In this document: piece by piece, positions 1 to 12,135 of the stretch | Numbering within the stretch: the first letter of the stretch is position 1 | How the letters are laid out: each line of letters starts with the position of its first letter | Origin: Membranipora membranacea | Lineage: Eukaryota > Bryozoa > Gymnolaemata > Cheilostomatida > Membraniporidae | NCBI GenBank assembly: GCA_914767715.1 | Contig: OU612071.1 | Span: 22,751,681 to 22,815,680, forward strand | Direction: 5' to 3' | Length of the DNA stretch: 64,000 nucleotides | Position numbers and translations under genes: made by a program | Notes under the pieces: model-generated | What the model was told of the DNA's origin: nothing | The model's input: only the letters and a program-made list of their open reading frames with translations | The model's database searches: none

Positions 1-2217
1 AGGCCTAGTGAAGAAGGTCTGAAATATCCCGGCAATAACAAAACCTAGTTGGCCGTATGCTATGTATGTATTAAAAACGGGCTTGTATGAGAATATCCCA
101 CAATGCAATTTATCGGGAATTCCTCATAAACATAGAAATACTCTAGACTGGAAACTACAGGCTAAGAGCGTCCTCCTACATTTTCTCGCTTTTTTTTTTT
201 CATTTTTAAATGTTATGATGATGGGTCTTTCATATATCTTTAGGCTGAGGACATGAGGCTCGGAAGAACTTCTGCCGCAGCTGCAATCACTAAAGATTTC
301 CGATACACTCGGCCTTGCATATAAGGGTATATAATCAAACTACAAAGCAGAACACTTCTGTAGAGGTATTTTCTCCTGCAACTTATCTTTTCACATTTGA
401 AATTGGTCTCCATTATAGGAATATTTTGATTTAACTTGTAACACAGTTCTCTGGATTTTATAGCGAGACCAGGTTAATGGTAACATTGTAATGCTGGTAA
501 TTTTAGAAAAAGTGGCATTGGCTGAATACTGTTTACCACTCTTTTCCAATTTAACTATTGTGATCACCTACATCTGTGGGATGCAGATGGCGTTGTTCTA
601 TCCAGATTTCAACTTGATCCCTGCTGTACATTGATGCTGTTTACTCTAGTGGAGAAATTGGCTTTGCGTCTGAATATTTCAGAAACCATTTATGCGAATT
701 CGCTTTTGTTTCTATCGGCAATTGAAAAACTTTATTTACATTTCATGAAGCCCTGACACCATTCGTAAATAAGTATTGATTATCGTCTGTGGGAGGAAAA
801 ATCATCAGGCATTTGTTTTTGTGATCAAACTCATCTAAGATCCAGTGCTTTTTAATTGGATCTAACATGACATAGATAAACCTCTGTAAAGCACCCTTAT
901 CAGTAATTTGTGGGCAGAGGAATTCAAAACAAATTTAATCCTGTTTCAGTTGTACCATGAAAAAAAGCCATGGAGCTATATCTGTCTCAGAGAAGATAAA
1001 ATCAAAATTGTTTTTGAATGATATACATAAATAAAAGAGCCCTCAGGTCTATTTCTGTTAATTAGGGGAGAGTTTGTTGGCATCCTTTGATCGGTTTCCT
1101 ATAACAGTTTGGCTATTACAGTTCAACAGGAATCATGCTGAGATAATAGAGTAAATATTTGACTTTCTTTTCATGGTGGTTGCGAAATCTAATAATACCT
1201 CTCTGTCAATAGACACTCTGTCTATTACTTTTATTTGCAGCTACTAAGATTATAAGAAGTTAGGGCTGGGTATTATTTAACTTTGGGTGCTTCACTTACT
1301 ATTGTTACGATTTATAAATAACTTGACAGACAGCTGGGGAGATTTCTATCATGTTGAAAGCGAGAGGACACGCACACGAATACTGTTGTTTATATAATTC
1401 AAAGGCGTATTCATCCGGCTGTTATGTCCATTAGATGTGGTATAATGGAATTCTAGTTTTTTGCCCATTGTGGCATCATGTCTGTTTCCCTCATCATTGC
1501 TTTATGAATCGAAGCCATCGTTATATCCTGTAGCTAAAACAAAATAAATCAGTCAGCTTGTAAACGCCAATCAATCAAAACCTGATCTAAATTACAACAA
1601 ATACTGCCGCGGCGCGTAGTGCAATGGTCAATGCCCGTGAGAATTTTTCTGCATATTTTTTGAATGAACTTGTGAGGTAATTCCTTGTATGATGTTGTTT
1701 TTTTTATAGATTGAGATTTTAGTGGACATCTTATATGACTGGACCTATTGCGATTTGAAAAAACAGTACCATGCTAGAGCTGAGATTGATTACTCTATCG
1801 CCTAAACAAAGCCTTTACAGTGCTCCCCGATGAATGACTTCATCTCAAGATGCTGCTCGAACGACTCCCACTCCGTATGCCTGGCTCTGTTTTTTTGCAA
1901 GTGGCCGTAATTTTGTTGCATAAAAGACGCTTCTACAAGGGATAAGGCTGTGTTTTCTTTGCTTGATGTTAGCTGTCTTACAAAACTTGTTCAATGCAAA
2001 TGTGAAAATGGTTTTGCAACTTATTATATTACCATGACTTCCTTATTAGCGGGTACTGCCAGCTATTGAGCTAAATTTTCTCTAGAAGTATATATATATA
2101 TATAGTTTTTTATCCATATTCACTATTCTATTTTCTCAATATTCAGCAAATAAATCTTAGTATTATAGAGTCAGACAACGATATTCTCGAGTTTTGATTC
2201 AGATTTAGTTTTGTCAT
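1..2217. other. Non-coding stretch, no gene seen
   Basis: AT-rich sequence with stops in all frames and no exon with protein-like composition between plausible splice sites. A short (TA)n run lies near 2090-2104. The segment around 1612-1640 resembles a tRNA A box but has no B box downstream. Confidence 0.6.
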
Positions 2218-2225
2218 GTTAACTC

Positions 2226-2293
2226 TAGAACAAGATTAATCCAATTGCCTGCATTCCTGTTGCTCCCTTCCAAATGGACCAAGCTTTGTCTAT
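2226..2293. mobile_element. Short hAT-like MITE (68 bp), family of the 33.8-kb element
   Basis: Inverted ends TAGAACAAG and CTTTGTCTA(T) are flanked by near-identical 8-bp repeats, GTTAACTC at 2218-2225 and GTCAACTC at 2294-2301 (one mismatch). The interior (around CCAATTGCCTGCAT and AATGGACCAAGC) matches the outer parts of the element at 33797-33917, so the two are copies of one family. This copy lacks the central GC-rich palindrome. An 8-bp target duplication is the hAT hallmark; assignment to hAT is inference because no transposase is present. Confidence 0.7.
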
Positions 2294-2301
2294 GTCAACT
2301 C

Positions 2302-3353
2302 TGATGATAGGAGCTGGTGATATGAGGGATTATCATTTGTCATGTAGTTTAGATTTACCATGAGGTTTGGCATGTAAGTCTGACTAGACAAGGGGAAAGG
2401 GGGTCAGTATTTTTGATACCACATACCTATGACTGGCCTGCCACTAATTGTTTGCTGCTAGGCTGTGCCTTTTTTTTGGCCACAACCTTGGCTGGAATCA
2501 AGGCAACACCATCACCGGGTAGGAAAACTGTTTGATTCTTTTTTGTCGATTGAAGATTGGTATCTTAGTTTAATGGTCACTGCTTGCTCGTAGTAGCATC
2601 AGAGACTATGGATAATAGTCTCTGGTATCATACCACAGTTTGCCAGACAAAGCAAACATTTTTCAATGTCACTGCTCACAAAATATCTCATAGCCTAAGT
2701 TTCATATCATAGTTATTCATCGCTATTATGCTCTAACCACAAGTACTTGTATGGAGATCATCACTTGGACGTTATGCTGTGTATTTGCTCTTGTGATATC
2801 ATGTTGGAACTGTGCCAAAACAGAACAATTTGTCGATTGATAATGTATATGCGCCAATGGATTTTTGTATTTGAGGTAAAAGCTTCAAAACTTCTCATCT
2901 TGGACAACGTTCTGACCTTAACTACACTGTGTGAAGGTATCAATTCTAATTAAATCTTATGATTTATTAATGTAAAAACTGAGCATTGTTCTCAAACCTG
3001 TAAACATTTCATCCTCAAACTGACCAAATCTCAACCTGCTATCTATCTTTGAATTTGACATTGTCAGCGACTCAGCGTTGGGAATTTGATAACAGATGCA
3101 CATTAAAACTAAAGAAAGGCTTCATACCCACAGTGATCACATGCACTAGACAAAGATCAACCTTATAATTCAGCTCAGAAACCGGTGATTCACTTTTTCT
3201 TCTGATTTTATTATTTCATTATCATGCACACAGACACATAAAACTAATAAAAAAACGTTCATAATAATGCAATTGATAATCAGTGTAGGTCAATTACGCA
3301 CCATTCTAAGACAGCTTGGGGAGATGAACCTTCAGTTAATTGTTGTATGATCT
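2302..3353. other. Non-coding stretch, no gene seen
   Basis: Small ORFs near 2750-2950 overlap on both strands and have no recognisable domain or splice context. Nothing else supported. Confidence 0.55.
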
Positions 3354-3402
3354 ATCTAGCCTTGTCACACTGCTTCTTGGTAGGCGTGTGACAAGGCTAG
3401 AT
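3354..3402. repeat. Hairpin inverted repeat
   Basis: A perfect 17-bp inverted repeat (ATCTAGCCTTGTCACAC and its complement) surrounds a 15-base loop. The inner motif GTGACAAGGCT recurs at about 3539. Function unknown; could be a decayed MITE end. Confidence 0.6.
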
Positions 3403-3753
3403 ATGCACTGTCAAACACTAATTTGATCATGCAATGCTACTGACTGCACTTGCAGCAGTCTCAACACTTGAAACAGAGAAAAACCACTGATAATACAATT
3501 CACTTTGTACTGGCATGTTACAAAAAGGGTGGCTACTGTGACAAGGCTTGAATTCACTGCATAACTTTCAGATCCCAGCGAAATTGATTATTTTACTTTC
3601 TATTCATGCTGGTTAGTGATGGCAACGAGACGGGAGTCCCGGTCTCGCGAGACTTGTCTCCTCGGGACAGTATCTCGTCTCGTCGAGACAGACAACTCTT
3701 ACTACAGGTCGAGACCACTGGCATTGTAAATGGTAGTAGCTGGTCAAAACACT

Positions 3754-3821
3754 GCCTTCACCCAGACTCGAACCAGTGACCTAGTGATCAGCAGTCCATG
3801 CTCTTACCCACTACACCACGG
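3754..3821 (-). pseudogene. tRNA-derived relic inside the hAT element
   Basis: On the minus strand an A-box-like TGGTGTAGTGGG is followed about 30 nt later by a B-box-like GGTTCGAGTCT. The T arm can pair 4 of 5 positions (with wobbles), and ATGGACTGCT resembles the anticodon arm of a GCU-type tRNA. The acceptor strands do not pair, so this is a tRNA pseudogene or the head of a tRNA-derived SINE, not a working tRNA. Confidence 0.5.
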
Positions 3822-3917
3822 TTATTATATGATGTCACATGTAATTCTGACTCTGATATAATGGAATGATAGTTATTAGTCATGCTTTTGCTGCAAATAT
3901 TTAACGGAAATGTTATC

Positions 3918-3980
3918 TGATTGGCTGTCAGATTTGATTGATTGGCTGTCTGTTTTGATTGATTGGCTGTCTGTTTTGAT
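3918..3980. repeat. 21-bp tandem repeat, 3 copies
   Basis: Three adjacent copies of TGATTGGCTGTCTGTTTTGAT at 3918, 3939 and 3960; the first differs at two positions. It lies inside the hAT element and leaves an open frame on the minus strand (a 7-residue periodic peptide), which I do not regard as a gene. Confidence 0.85.
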
Positions 3981-4691
3981 TGATAAGTCAAGGCCATATC
4001 TATGTAAACAACTTCTGTTAAAAAGATGGAATGGATGATCAATGTGGAGCTTTCTCATTGATTTGGACCTGGGGCAAGAGGGAGAAGGGATACAATGACT
4101 AATGGGGTATCAAATTGTATAAATATGAGGAGATAGTTGAGCCTAAGCATATCCAGAAGCTGAATCACTGGACTGGTTGGTATAATAAACAAGAAGAAAC
4201 AGCTTCTCCTTGGTTTAACTATTTTATTTAGTTATCACTATAGATAGGCCTATGTTTTAGATTGGCTGAGGAGGATTACAGTAGGATTACACCCATAAAT
4301 CATGAGTATGAATTTGGGCAATGACAATCATGTGTGGCAGGCTGATACTCATACAAAATTTAATTTGCAAGAATTAGTGGAAATCTGCACAAGCGTGTGG
4401 CTTTCTATAATTCAATAAATACTTGACAGAATTTGATGAAACTTGGTTTCAACATAGATCCTTATTGCTATAGATCATAAGTTACAACTTGAATCAAATG
4501 TACTATAATCTGATTGCACTAGTGATAGTGAATGAATATCCACCATTCTTTTAAATTGTGATATCTGAAGAATGTTTTATCGGCACCGTTATATGTCTCG
4601 GTCTCGTCCCGGTCTCGTCCCGAATTTTCTTGCTGTCTCGGTCTCGTCCCGTCTCGCCAAAATCTGACAATTTGCCATCACTAATGCTGGT

Positions 4692-7600
4692 GCACAATTT
4701 AGTAACGCTTCTCTATCAATAAACACATCCCTAATATTTTATTTGTAGTTAGAGTGCTGGAATATATAACTTTAGAGTCAGAGCAGGCTCCTCTTGATGT
4801 AATTACTATATGTAACAATATGTAATGTAATATGAATATGAAATATGTATGTAATTTTAATTAAACCAGTCTATGAATTAAACCTATTTTGGGTTGATTT
4901 TGATCAGATTGGAATGCCTGCCTAGCCTACAACTGCGTCGCCATCTCTTTTCCTGATGACGAAAGCTTCATAATGTAAAACAGGAGAGAACTCAAGACGA
5001 TATGCCATCTCAAATAGAATGATGAGTAGCTGGGTAGCTATCGCACCGAACAAATCCTGAAAATGAAGAAAAGAAGTGTAATGTTAAGTAGTGTTGTCCT
5101 TTTTTCTATCAGACAGAAAATAAACCACTGCAATAAAAATTCATTCACTATTCGGCCTTGCTTCAGTCAAGGACTAAAAGAGTTCTTTTACACCTTGCTC
5201 CAGTTACGCCTCGCCTTGTTAGTATAGCAAGATGGATACTGTTTGAGAATCTTTGGCAAGTCTCTGATAGAGTTCTGTGGCCAATTAACAATGCCTAATA
5301 TACCTGCAGCTAAATTTTGAAACGATGTTTTATCAGAGACTATGATTTAATGTCACAGCTGTCAAACTGTGGTCAAGCTGTGGTCTCTGCAGTAAACTCT
5401 TTGGTACCACAAGAACAGATGGGATAACTATGTGAACAGTTGAAAGGCTTACAGATTTATTGATTTATTTGCATTCCACTGTTGAAATACTGTTATTTGG
5501 CTAAATATGAGTCAGTGGCATTATCAACCACATTCTAAGTCTGAGCGTACAGTAACCTTCAATATCTCAATTCACTTGCATACAGAATCATTGCAACGCT
5601 ACAACTAAGTGGATAGAGCAGTGTCGCTGCGCCGTGAGGAATGCTCTGAATAAGTAAGGAAACTTTCTAGCTTGTACATTCCAGTCTAGAGCAATCGTAT
5701 GTTTCTGGTGATAACACAAATTCAAACACAAGTAGTTTGATCAGACCTTAGTCTACGAATAACCTGTGTATCCAAGTCTGATGGGCATAGCTTGATTTTG
5801 GTTGCAAAACCCTAGAAATATAATGCACCATGGGCATATCATCCCTGGCTACAAATCTGTCTATTCCTACCCCATTACTTAAGATAACAAGCACAAGAAG
5901 TAATTGCAAATTGTTGAGGGATCAATACTAGCTACTAGCTCGAGTTCAGCTAGCAAGGAGGCATAGGCATCTGGAGTTACAAACATGTATGATTTGTCAA
6001 TGTCCAGTATCAATACCCCCTCCCCCAAATGGGGTGACTTAATGTTAGCAAGTACTAAATTAGTGTCGCTCTATATAAATTCAAGATGCTGAGTAAATGT
6101 TAGCTAGCTTTGAATTTAGCTGTGTGCAATAAGGTGAGCTTTTGCTCCGGCGATTACTCTTCAAGGATATAAAATATTGATGCAATTGTTTTTCAGTGTC
6201 TAAAGAAGTTGGCATTCTTTGGACCAACATTACCATGTAATCACAGAAAAACCCCGTACCCTTAATTATGCTGATTTTGTCTAAACAAAACTTTTGCCAT
6301 GAGTTGTTATGAAAGCATCAAATTTGTCATCTTTGCTACAGGACTTTCCATATCTGAGAATGGAATGTTGAGGAGGTAGCATCACATAACCGATACCGCG
6401 GTAGTTATTGAGTACACTTTACCATGGGATGTTTACTACACCGGTCCCACCTATTGTTGTGTGACAGTTTATTGGTCTACTAAATAAGGCCAACAAACAC
6501 AATTAACACAATCCCGCTGAGACAAAAAAATCCTTCTGCTGTGCGCTTAGCCTAGTGTCTTCCCATAACGTATGACATATAAAACACAAAAAATGGCATG
6601 TTACCAATACTGGGATCGAAACGTTGCGTAATGTAAATCTTTCACTAGATGCTTTTAGCTGTGTAAGCTTTTTAGGGAATTCTTTTTTGTTTGAGAGATT
6701 GAATTTATGAGAAAGACAACTATGAGACATAATGTGCAGAGCGACCATTTATCATGGCCATGACCAACCAGCCCAGTGGCCAGAAAATCTCTGCAATAAT
6801 CTCATTATCCACAACACAATAATATTTGACACGAAAACCCTGATTAATTGCAGAAGGCAATACAACTGATTTAAAAAAGATTGGGTTATGCCTCGGTGTC
6901 CTTAGATAGGTTAAGGTACAACCTGGATTGATGTGATACTTACTTTATAGGCATGAAGAGCATGATTGCTCAACCACAGTTACTTTCTCAATCGAGGCCT
7001 CCAGAAGCTAGTTACTCGGCATCTGATCTTCTCGAACATTTGAGGGGACAAGAAATATTCTGGTGTCTGCTATTGCCTTCATAAGAGGGCAGTAGTATAC
7101 TGACAAATAATCCTTGAATTATGCTGAATATCCCATGTTAGGCAGTTTGTAATTGGTCTGTTGAAGATAGAATCTGTGCTCATTCATAGTTTCCCTGACA
7201 TTCAATATCCTCCAGCAGTGAACTGTATACTATATCTTATCATTCTAAAGATAGAAGAAATTAAGAAAGGCAATTAGCAACAAGCCACAAAACATCCACC
7301 TAACCATCTCCACCTCCATCTAACTAGGTGAGGTGACTCAATGTAAGCTAGCTGGATATACTTCCTAGCTGTGGTGGAAGTCTATATAAATTAATTTTGG
7401 TGAGTACATTTGCTTGAAATAGCAAATCCCCTACCAATAGTGCAATCCTCTAGGGTATGAAGTTTATCAAACACATATTTCCGATGGAACACAAGACACC
7501 ATCAGATTAGCTTTTTTTGGTTTTGCCCGGTTGTTTTTGTCATTCCCAGTCGTTATTCAATATGTTTTAGTGTTGATGGTAGGGAGGCTTACATTGAGAA

Positions 7601-10600
7601 TAAATGAGGCTTGCATGAGGCTCTCATCATCAGAATCACTTGCTCAGAACTACTTGGTTATTCAATTAGAAACATTCAGTTCCATATCGCTCACTCAGGA
7701 TACAAAGCCTACAGCTCCATCTAGCAGTGAGTGGTTTTTGAACGGGAACACACCTCTTCATTTCACTCAGATAGCATTTTTGGCTATTTATTTGTAATTG
7801 GAACACACCTGACCCGTCATTGGGGTGGTTGATGTACTTGAAATTGTCAACATCCTTTATTGCTATTCAACGATATGTTATCAACATGATCAACAACGTT
7901 AATGATATTCTATTCAATTTCCTGTCTGGTTTTTCTGTGTTGCTATTTTTTTCTGGCACTGAGTGCATAATATCTCCAATAAGGCGACTTTGGTTGCCAA
8001 TAGAAGTATTTATTTATACATTGAAATGGTACTTACTCTACTGGCAATTCGACGGGAGCATAGTTGCTCTACTGCAGGAACATTCTCAATCTCAGCAAGT
8101 TGTTGTTTATTTACTAGCCTATATCTCATCAGTCATTGCATCAAGCAAATCCTCAAATTCTATCCTGACGTCTGGTTTCCTGCCTTGCAGTTGAGGACTG
8201 AACGAGCCCTCCGTCTCATTTGCCTGAGGTATACTGATATGTATGTCTTGCATTTTGTTGAAATTGTGACAATAGGCTGCTTGCAAATAATAAATCCAGA
8301 AATATTGTGCTCCCACACATTCCAGTGGGCAGTATCAGCTTCAGCAATTACACTACATTACACTACACTAATTAGGCTACATGTAACTACTACAGTTATT
8401 TGCAAAGAGGGGTTATAGAGTGACATCTCATTATTAACCCAGTTACCATTTGCTGAGTAAACCCAGACAGGTCACAAAGTTGATAATACTCCGTTTAATA
8501 TTCAGCATATATTTCATATTGAGTCTATGAGCTTCAACCGTCCTGCACTGTATCAGTTTGATATGCTTGACCGATTTCAATGGCAGGTCTGTCTTATAAG
8601 TCTGCTAGCAGGTGCTTATATTGAATTATAATGTAATACGTTTTCCTGGTGTAGCTTGCAATAAAATGAATTTTTTTTAGAAAAACATTGTGATCCTTGT
8701 TCGGCTTTTTCTGACGAGTAGATCGGTATGAATGAAAAAAATCAAGGTAAGAGAATTACAGAGGGGGGTGAATGTTTTTTGCTAGATGATAATATATACA
8801 AAAATGCAGGAGAGGCAGATAGGAAAATTGTACACAACGTGGGGGAGATAAGCCGTAACTCATAAATTATCTTAAACCAGCAGAGCTAGGATAATTGTAC
8901 TATCTAAATCGATTGTTACTTGTTGGATTGGTATGTATCGTGAAAGACATTCCACATTCTTATCAATCTAAAAATCAATGGCCATTGACAAATCTTCTTT
9001 CATACAAAAATTTACTCATTTACTATGCTTTCATCTGATGGTTATTTATCTAAAACTTACACAATGGCTGGTCCGAAACGACATATAGTAGCTGGTAAGT
9101 GGCAGGCCATATGAAAATTTGGTGGACAGTTATTGTGTGTTCTGACGTATCTTACTAGAGAAAGCTGAAGTAGTCCAGCTGCTCTGCAAACGTCCGTTTC
9201 TGTGATTGATCTGTTAAAGATAAAATTTAACATCTATGAATTCAACACCACTCCATTCATCGAAAATAAAATCTACTGACATTCCCTGTACCGCATGGCT
9301 TGGATGCCATTTCAATTTCAGCCGCAGAAAGTCGCAACGTGATAGAGCTGACATTCTTTCTGTGACATGGAAAGAAAATGCAAAATGATACCACGTATCT
9401 ACCGTTGATCAGCTAATCACCTAGTCCCTCCATCAATACCTTTAGATACACTTGCACCAAAAATTGCTATATAGTTCCAAATGATGAAGCATTGAAAATA
9501 TAATGTACGTACAAATTGGCAATGATCGAGAAGGAACTCCATGCCTATGCTTGATATCCCAAACGATGAATTATCGAATTAAACTGGAAAAATGCTAGCT
9601 TACATCATCATGGAATTAATTGCTGTTATGCACCTTGGTATAACATGTGGAGATGATAATCTCTTTCTTTCTCCCCCTGAAGGCCCAGTTAGTGGTTTTT
9701 CTAAGTCTATGCTGAGAAATAAGAAGCTGAATTGGTGCACACTGGTAGCCTGGGATTCAGTCCAACAATGAGGCCTTGTTGTAACAGCCATCACCTGTCA
9801 TGTACCAGGTCCTGACAGTGACCGTTCTGGCTGTCACTGGAAATGCCATATAATAATCATTTCTTATTCACTTCCAGTGGCAGAAATAATGACATTTTAA
9901 TAGACATTTATTGCGATAACGATGACCAAATAATGGGCTGTGTCCTGGTGTGTGAGATTACGCTTTGCCATCTCGATGAGTGTGAGCCAATTAATTGTAG
10001 CTTTGCTATTACCTAGTTTTTGCAATTCATTGATATCATAATGATGTCCTGTTTTTACATATTTTTGGTAGTACTATATAGGAGATAGTTTTTACTCCGT
10101 TCAGTATGCTTTGTTTGAGAGAGCAATCAAGATGCTGATGTACAATAAAAAGTCTCGTCAATTCGCCCTAGTAACCGCTCAGTGTGAGGCATAGAGGTTT
10201 AGTGCCGTCACATTGTCTGCGTTATTGGTGATGTTGGATATTGCTTCTGTGGTGTTATCTGCTCATGCATCACTAGTATGTGTTTGTGTTATGTTTTGAT
10301 TGGCTGACAGGTTTTGGTTTGTTATTGTGTGGAGTTATCTGCAACCTGAAACTTTTAAATCTCCTGGTACCATCATGAAGACCCTTCATGAACTGGATTG
10401 TCATACAAGAGTGTTGATCTCTTTGACAGGTCTGATAGGGCGTAAAAAGACACATAAAATTAGTAAAATTTATTTACCCGAAATGTCCATTGTTCTGGAC
10501 TACAAGGCTTCTTGATCTATTTACACAGATTTGAGAGATTACTTATAGTATCACAGGATCACAGGTTTTATTCTAATTCCCGAAGGTTCCGTGAAACTGG

Positions 10601-12135
10601 AATAGAAAATGGTGCAATTAATGTGGTGCATAAAAATGTGCCTCGTTCAATAAAAATGCCATCAATAATTAACTATTCAATTCAACGCAAACTATAAGAA
10701 ACAATATACTCAAAGATCAAATAAACACAAATCTAGACCCTATTAATTAATTTTGAATGTACCAAGAAAAAAAAGAGATATTAAGTCAAGTGAGCTTGGA
10801 GTCGAATTATTTTAACCTACAGAAAACAGAATTTAATTTATAACATACCTTTTTGCTCCTTTAGTAAATCCCCAAATATTACCTTTGCCAAGAAAAATAG
10901 ATAAGTATAGTTAGAGTTTATACGCAACTCAAGTTTACTGAGCCTGTGAGGAAAACCTCAAACACCAAGGCTCACAGGGCAACTAAAGGCTTGAGGAATT
11001 TGCTCGCCAAATTAATCCATCAGTGTAGATAATTGGACACAAAGCACAATAGCCCGGTACCGCACAAAGCTATGCAGCTAAGGCCAATTAGGCACAACTC
11101 CCAGTGAATGGCAAAGGATCTAAACCGCCGTGAAGCAGCCACATCCATCTATGGCTTGGCCAATTCCAAAACAATAGCCAGTGAATAATCTTGGTATAGG
11201 CCTATTGGGTGGGTTTCTACATTATATTATTTGGGGCCTGAACAAAGACAATTTCAAATTCACCAGTATCCCTTACCATACTCATTAATATGTAAATCAT
11301 CATGATATATATAATACACATGTATACTGGGAAGGCGATAATCCGACCCTACAAATATGGATCTAATACGTGCTCTGTCTCTTACAGTTAGTATTATTTC
11401 AATTTGGATGTAAACCCAGACTATAAAATGACAGTCTTTGTCACTGTTACTGTCACTTAGAAACTGACAGTCATAAACCTATGTTGACTAAACTTTTTAG
11501 ACTTATGGAAATGGCGCTGGATATGGCTTGTTGTCCTGAATGGTGTTATGTCCAACCTGACTTTGATTCCGCTGGGCTCTTGACTCTTGCAACAACTGGT
11601 GTTTTCCCGAACTTTTATTTGGGCCTTGGTATATTGTACAGTGTAGATACGATATATGGTATTATTTTCCTGGAATTTTGGCATTGGCATATCATGCTCT
11701 CTGCGCATTTTGTCCTGATGGTATTTTGACCACGGCATTATGGCCAGGTTATGACTTTACCGCTGGATACCCCAGCACATGTTTGACAATAATGACTCAC
11801 CTGAAAAATGCACTTCAACAATTACTCATGATGTGGTTTTCAATCAAAAGGTCTGTCATCATTACTGTGTAGCTAGTCTGAGCCCCCTTGACTCGTGCCC
11901 CCACATCTGACGGCCCCATGCCGGGGCAGCACTTGTACTCATTACAACTCAAATCAAATCACTGTTGGTTCTTTGATGAAGTTTTATTGTTTTGTAGCTA
12001 AAATTATGATAGAAAATGATGTTTTCAAAGGAATTCATCATATTCTTAGGTCAGAAGGGAATAGTGAAGTACTTGCGCAGCTTTTCCATTCTGGTGATGG
12101 CGGATGTATCAACTACCTGAAAGACGCAAATAAGG
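4692..12135. other. Long non-coding stretch; one weak minus-strand exon candidate
   Basis: No gene supported. On the minus strand, 8178-8256 reads about 27 residues of protein-like composition (...GRKPDVRIEFEDLLDAMT...) before a stop, followed closely by AATAAA; this could be a last exon but I recognise no family. At 12000-12135 a + strand frame (...GGCINYLKDANKDIF) runs into the triplicated repeat and could continue in another frame after one frameshift. The rest shows only short, overlapping ORFs. Confidence 0.45.

Larger units (their letters stand above)
3614..4683. mobile_element. Non-autonomous hAT element (1,070 bp) with perfect 8-bp target duplication
   Basis: The ends are TAGTGATGGCAA and its exact complement TTGCCATCACTA. 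They are flanked by the identical 8-bp sequence ATGCTGGT at 3606-3613 and 4684-4691. An 8-bp duplication with short terminal inverted repeats beginning (C/T)AGTG is characteristic of the hAT superfamily. Subterminal regions are dense in GTCTCG/CGAGAC motifs on both sides, probably repeated binding sites. No transposase is encoded. The interior carries a tRNA-like relic and a 21-bp tandem repeat. The degraded element at 28876-29217 shares these ends in the opposite orientation. Confidence 0.88.

Noticed and set aside
1612-1645. tRNA-like A box (TAGTGCAATGG)
   Set aside because: No B box within reach downstream and no folding arms.
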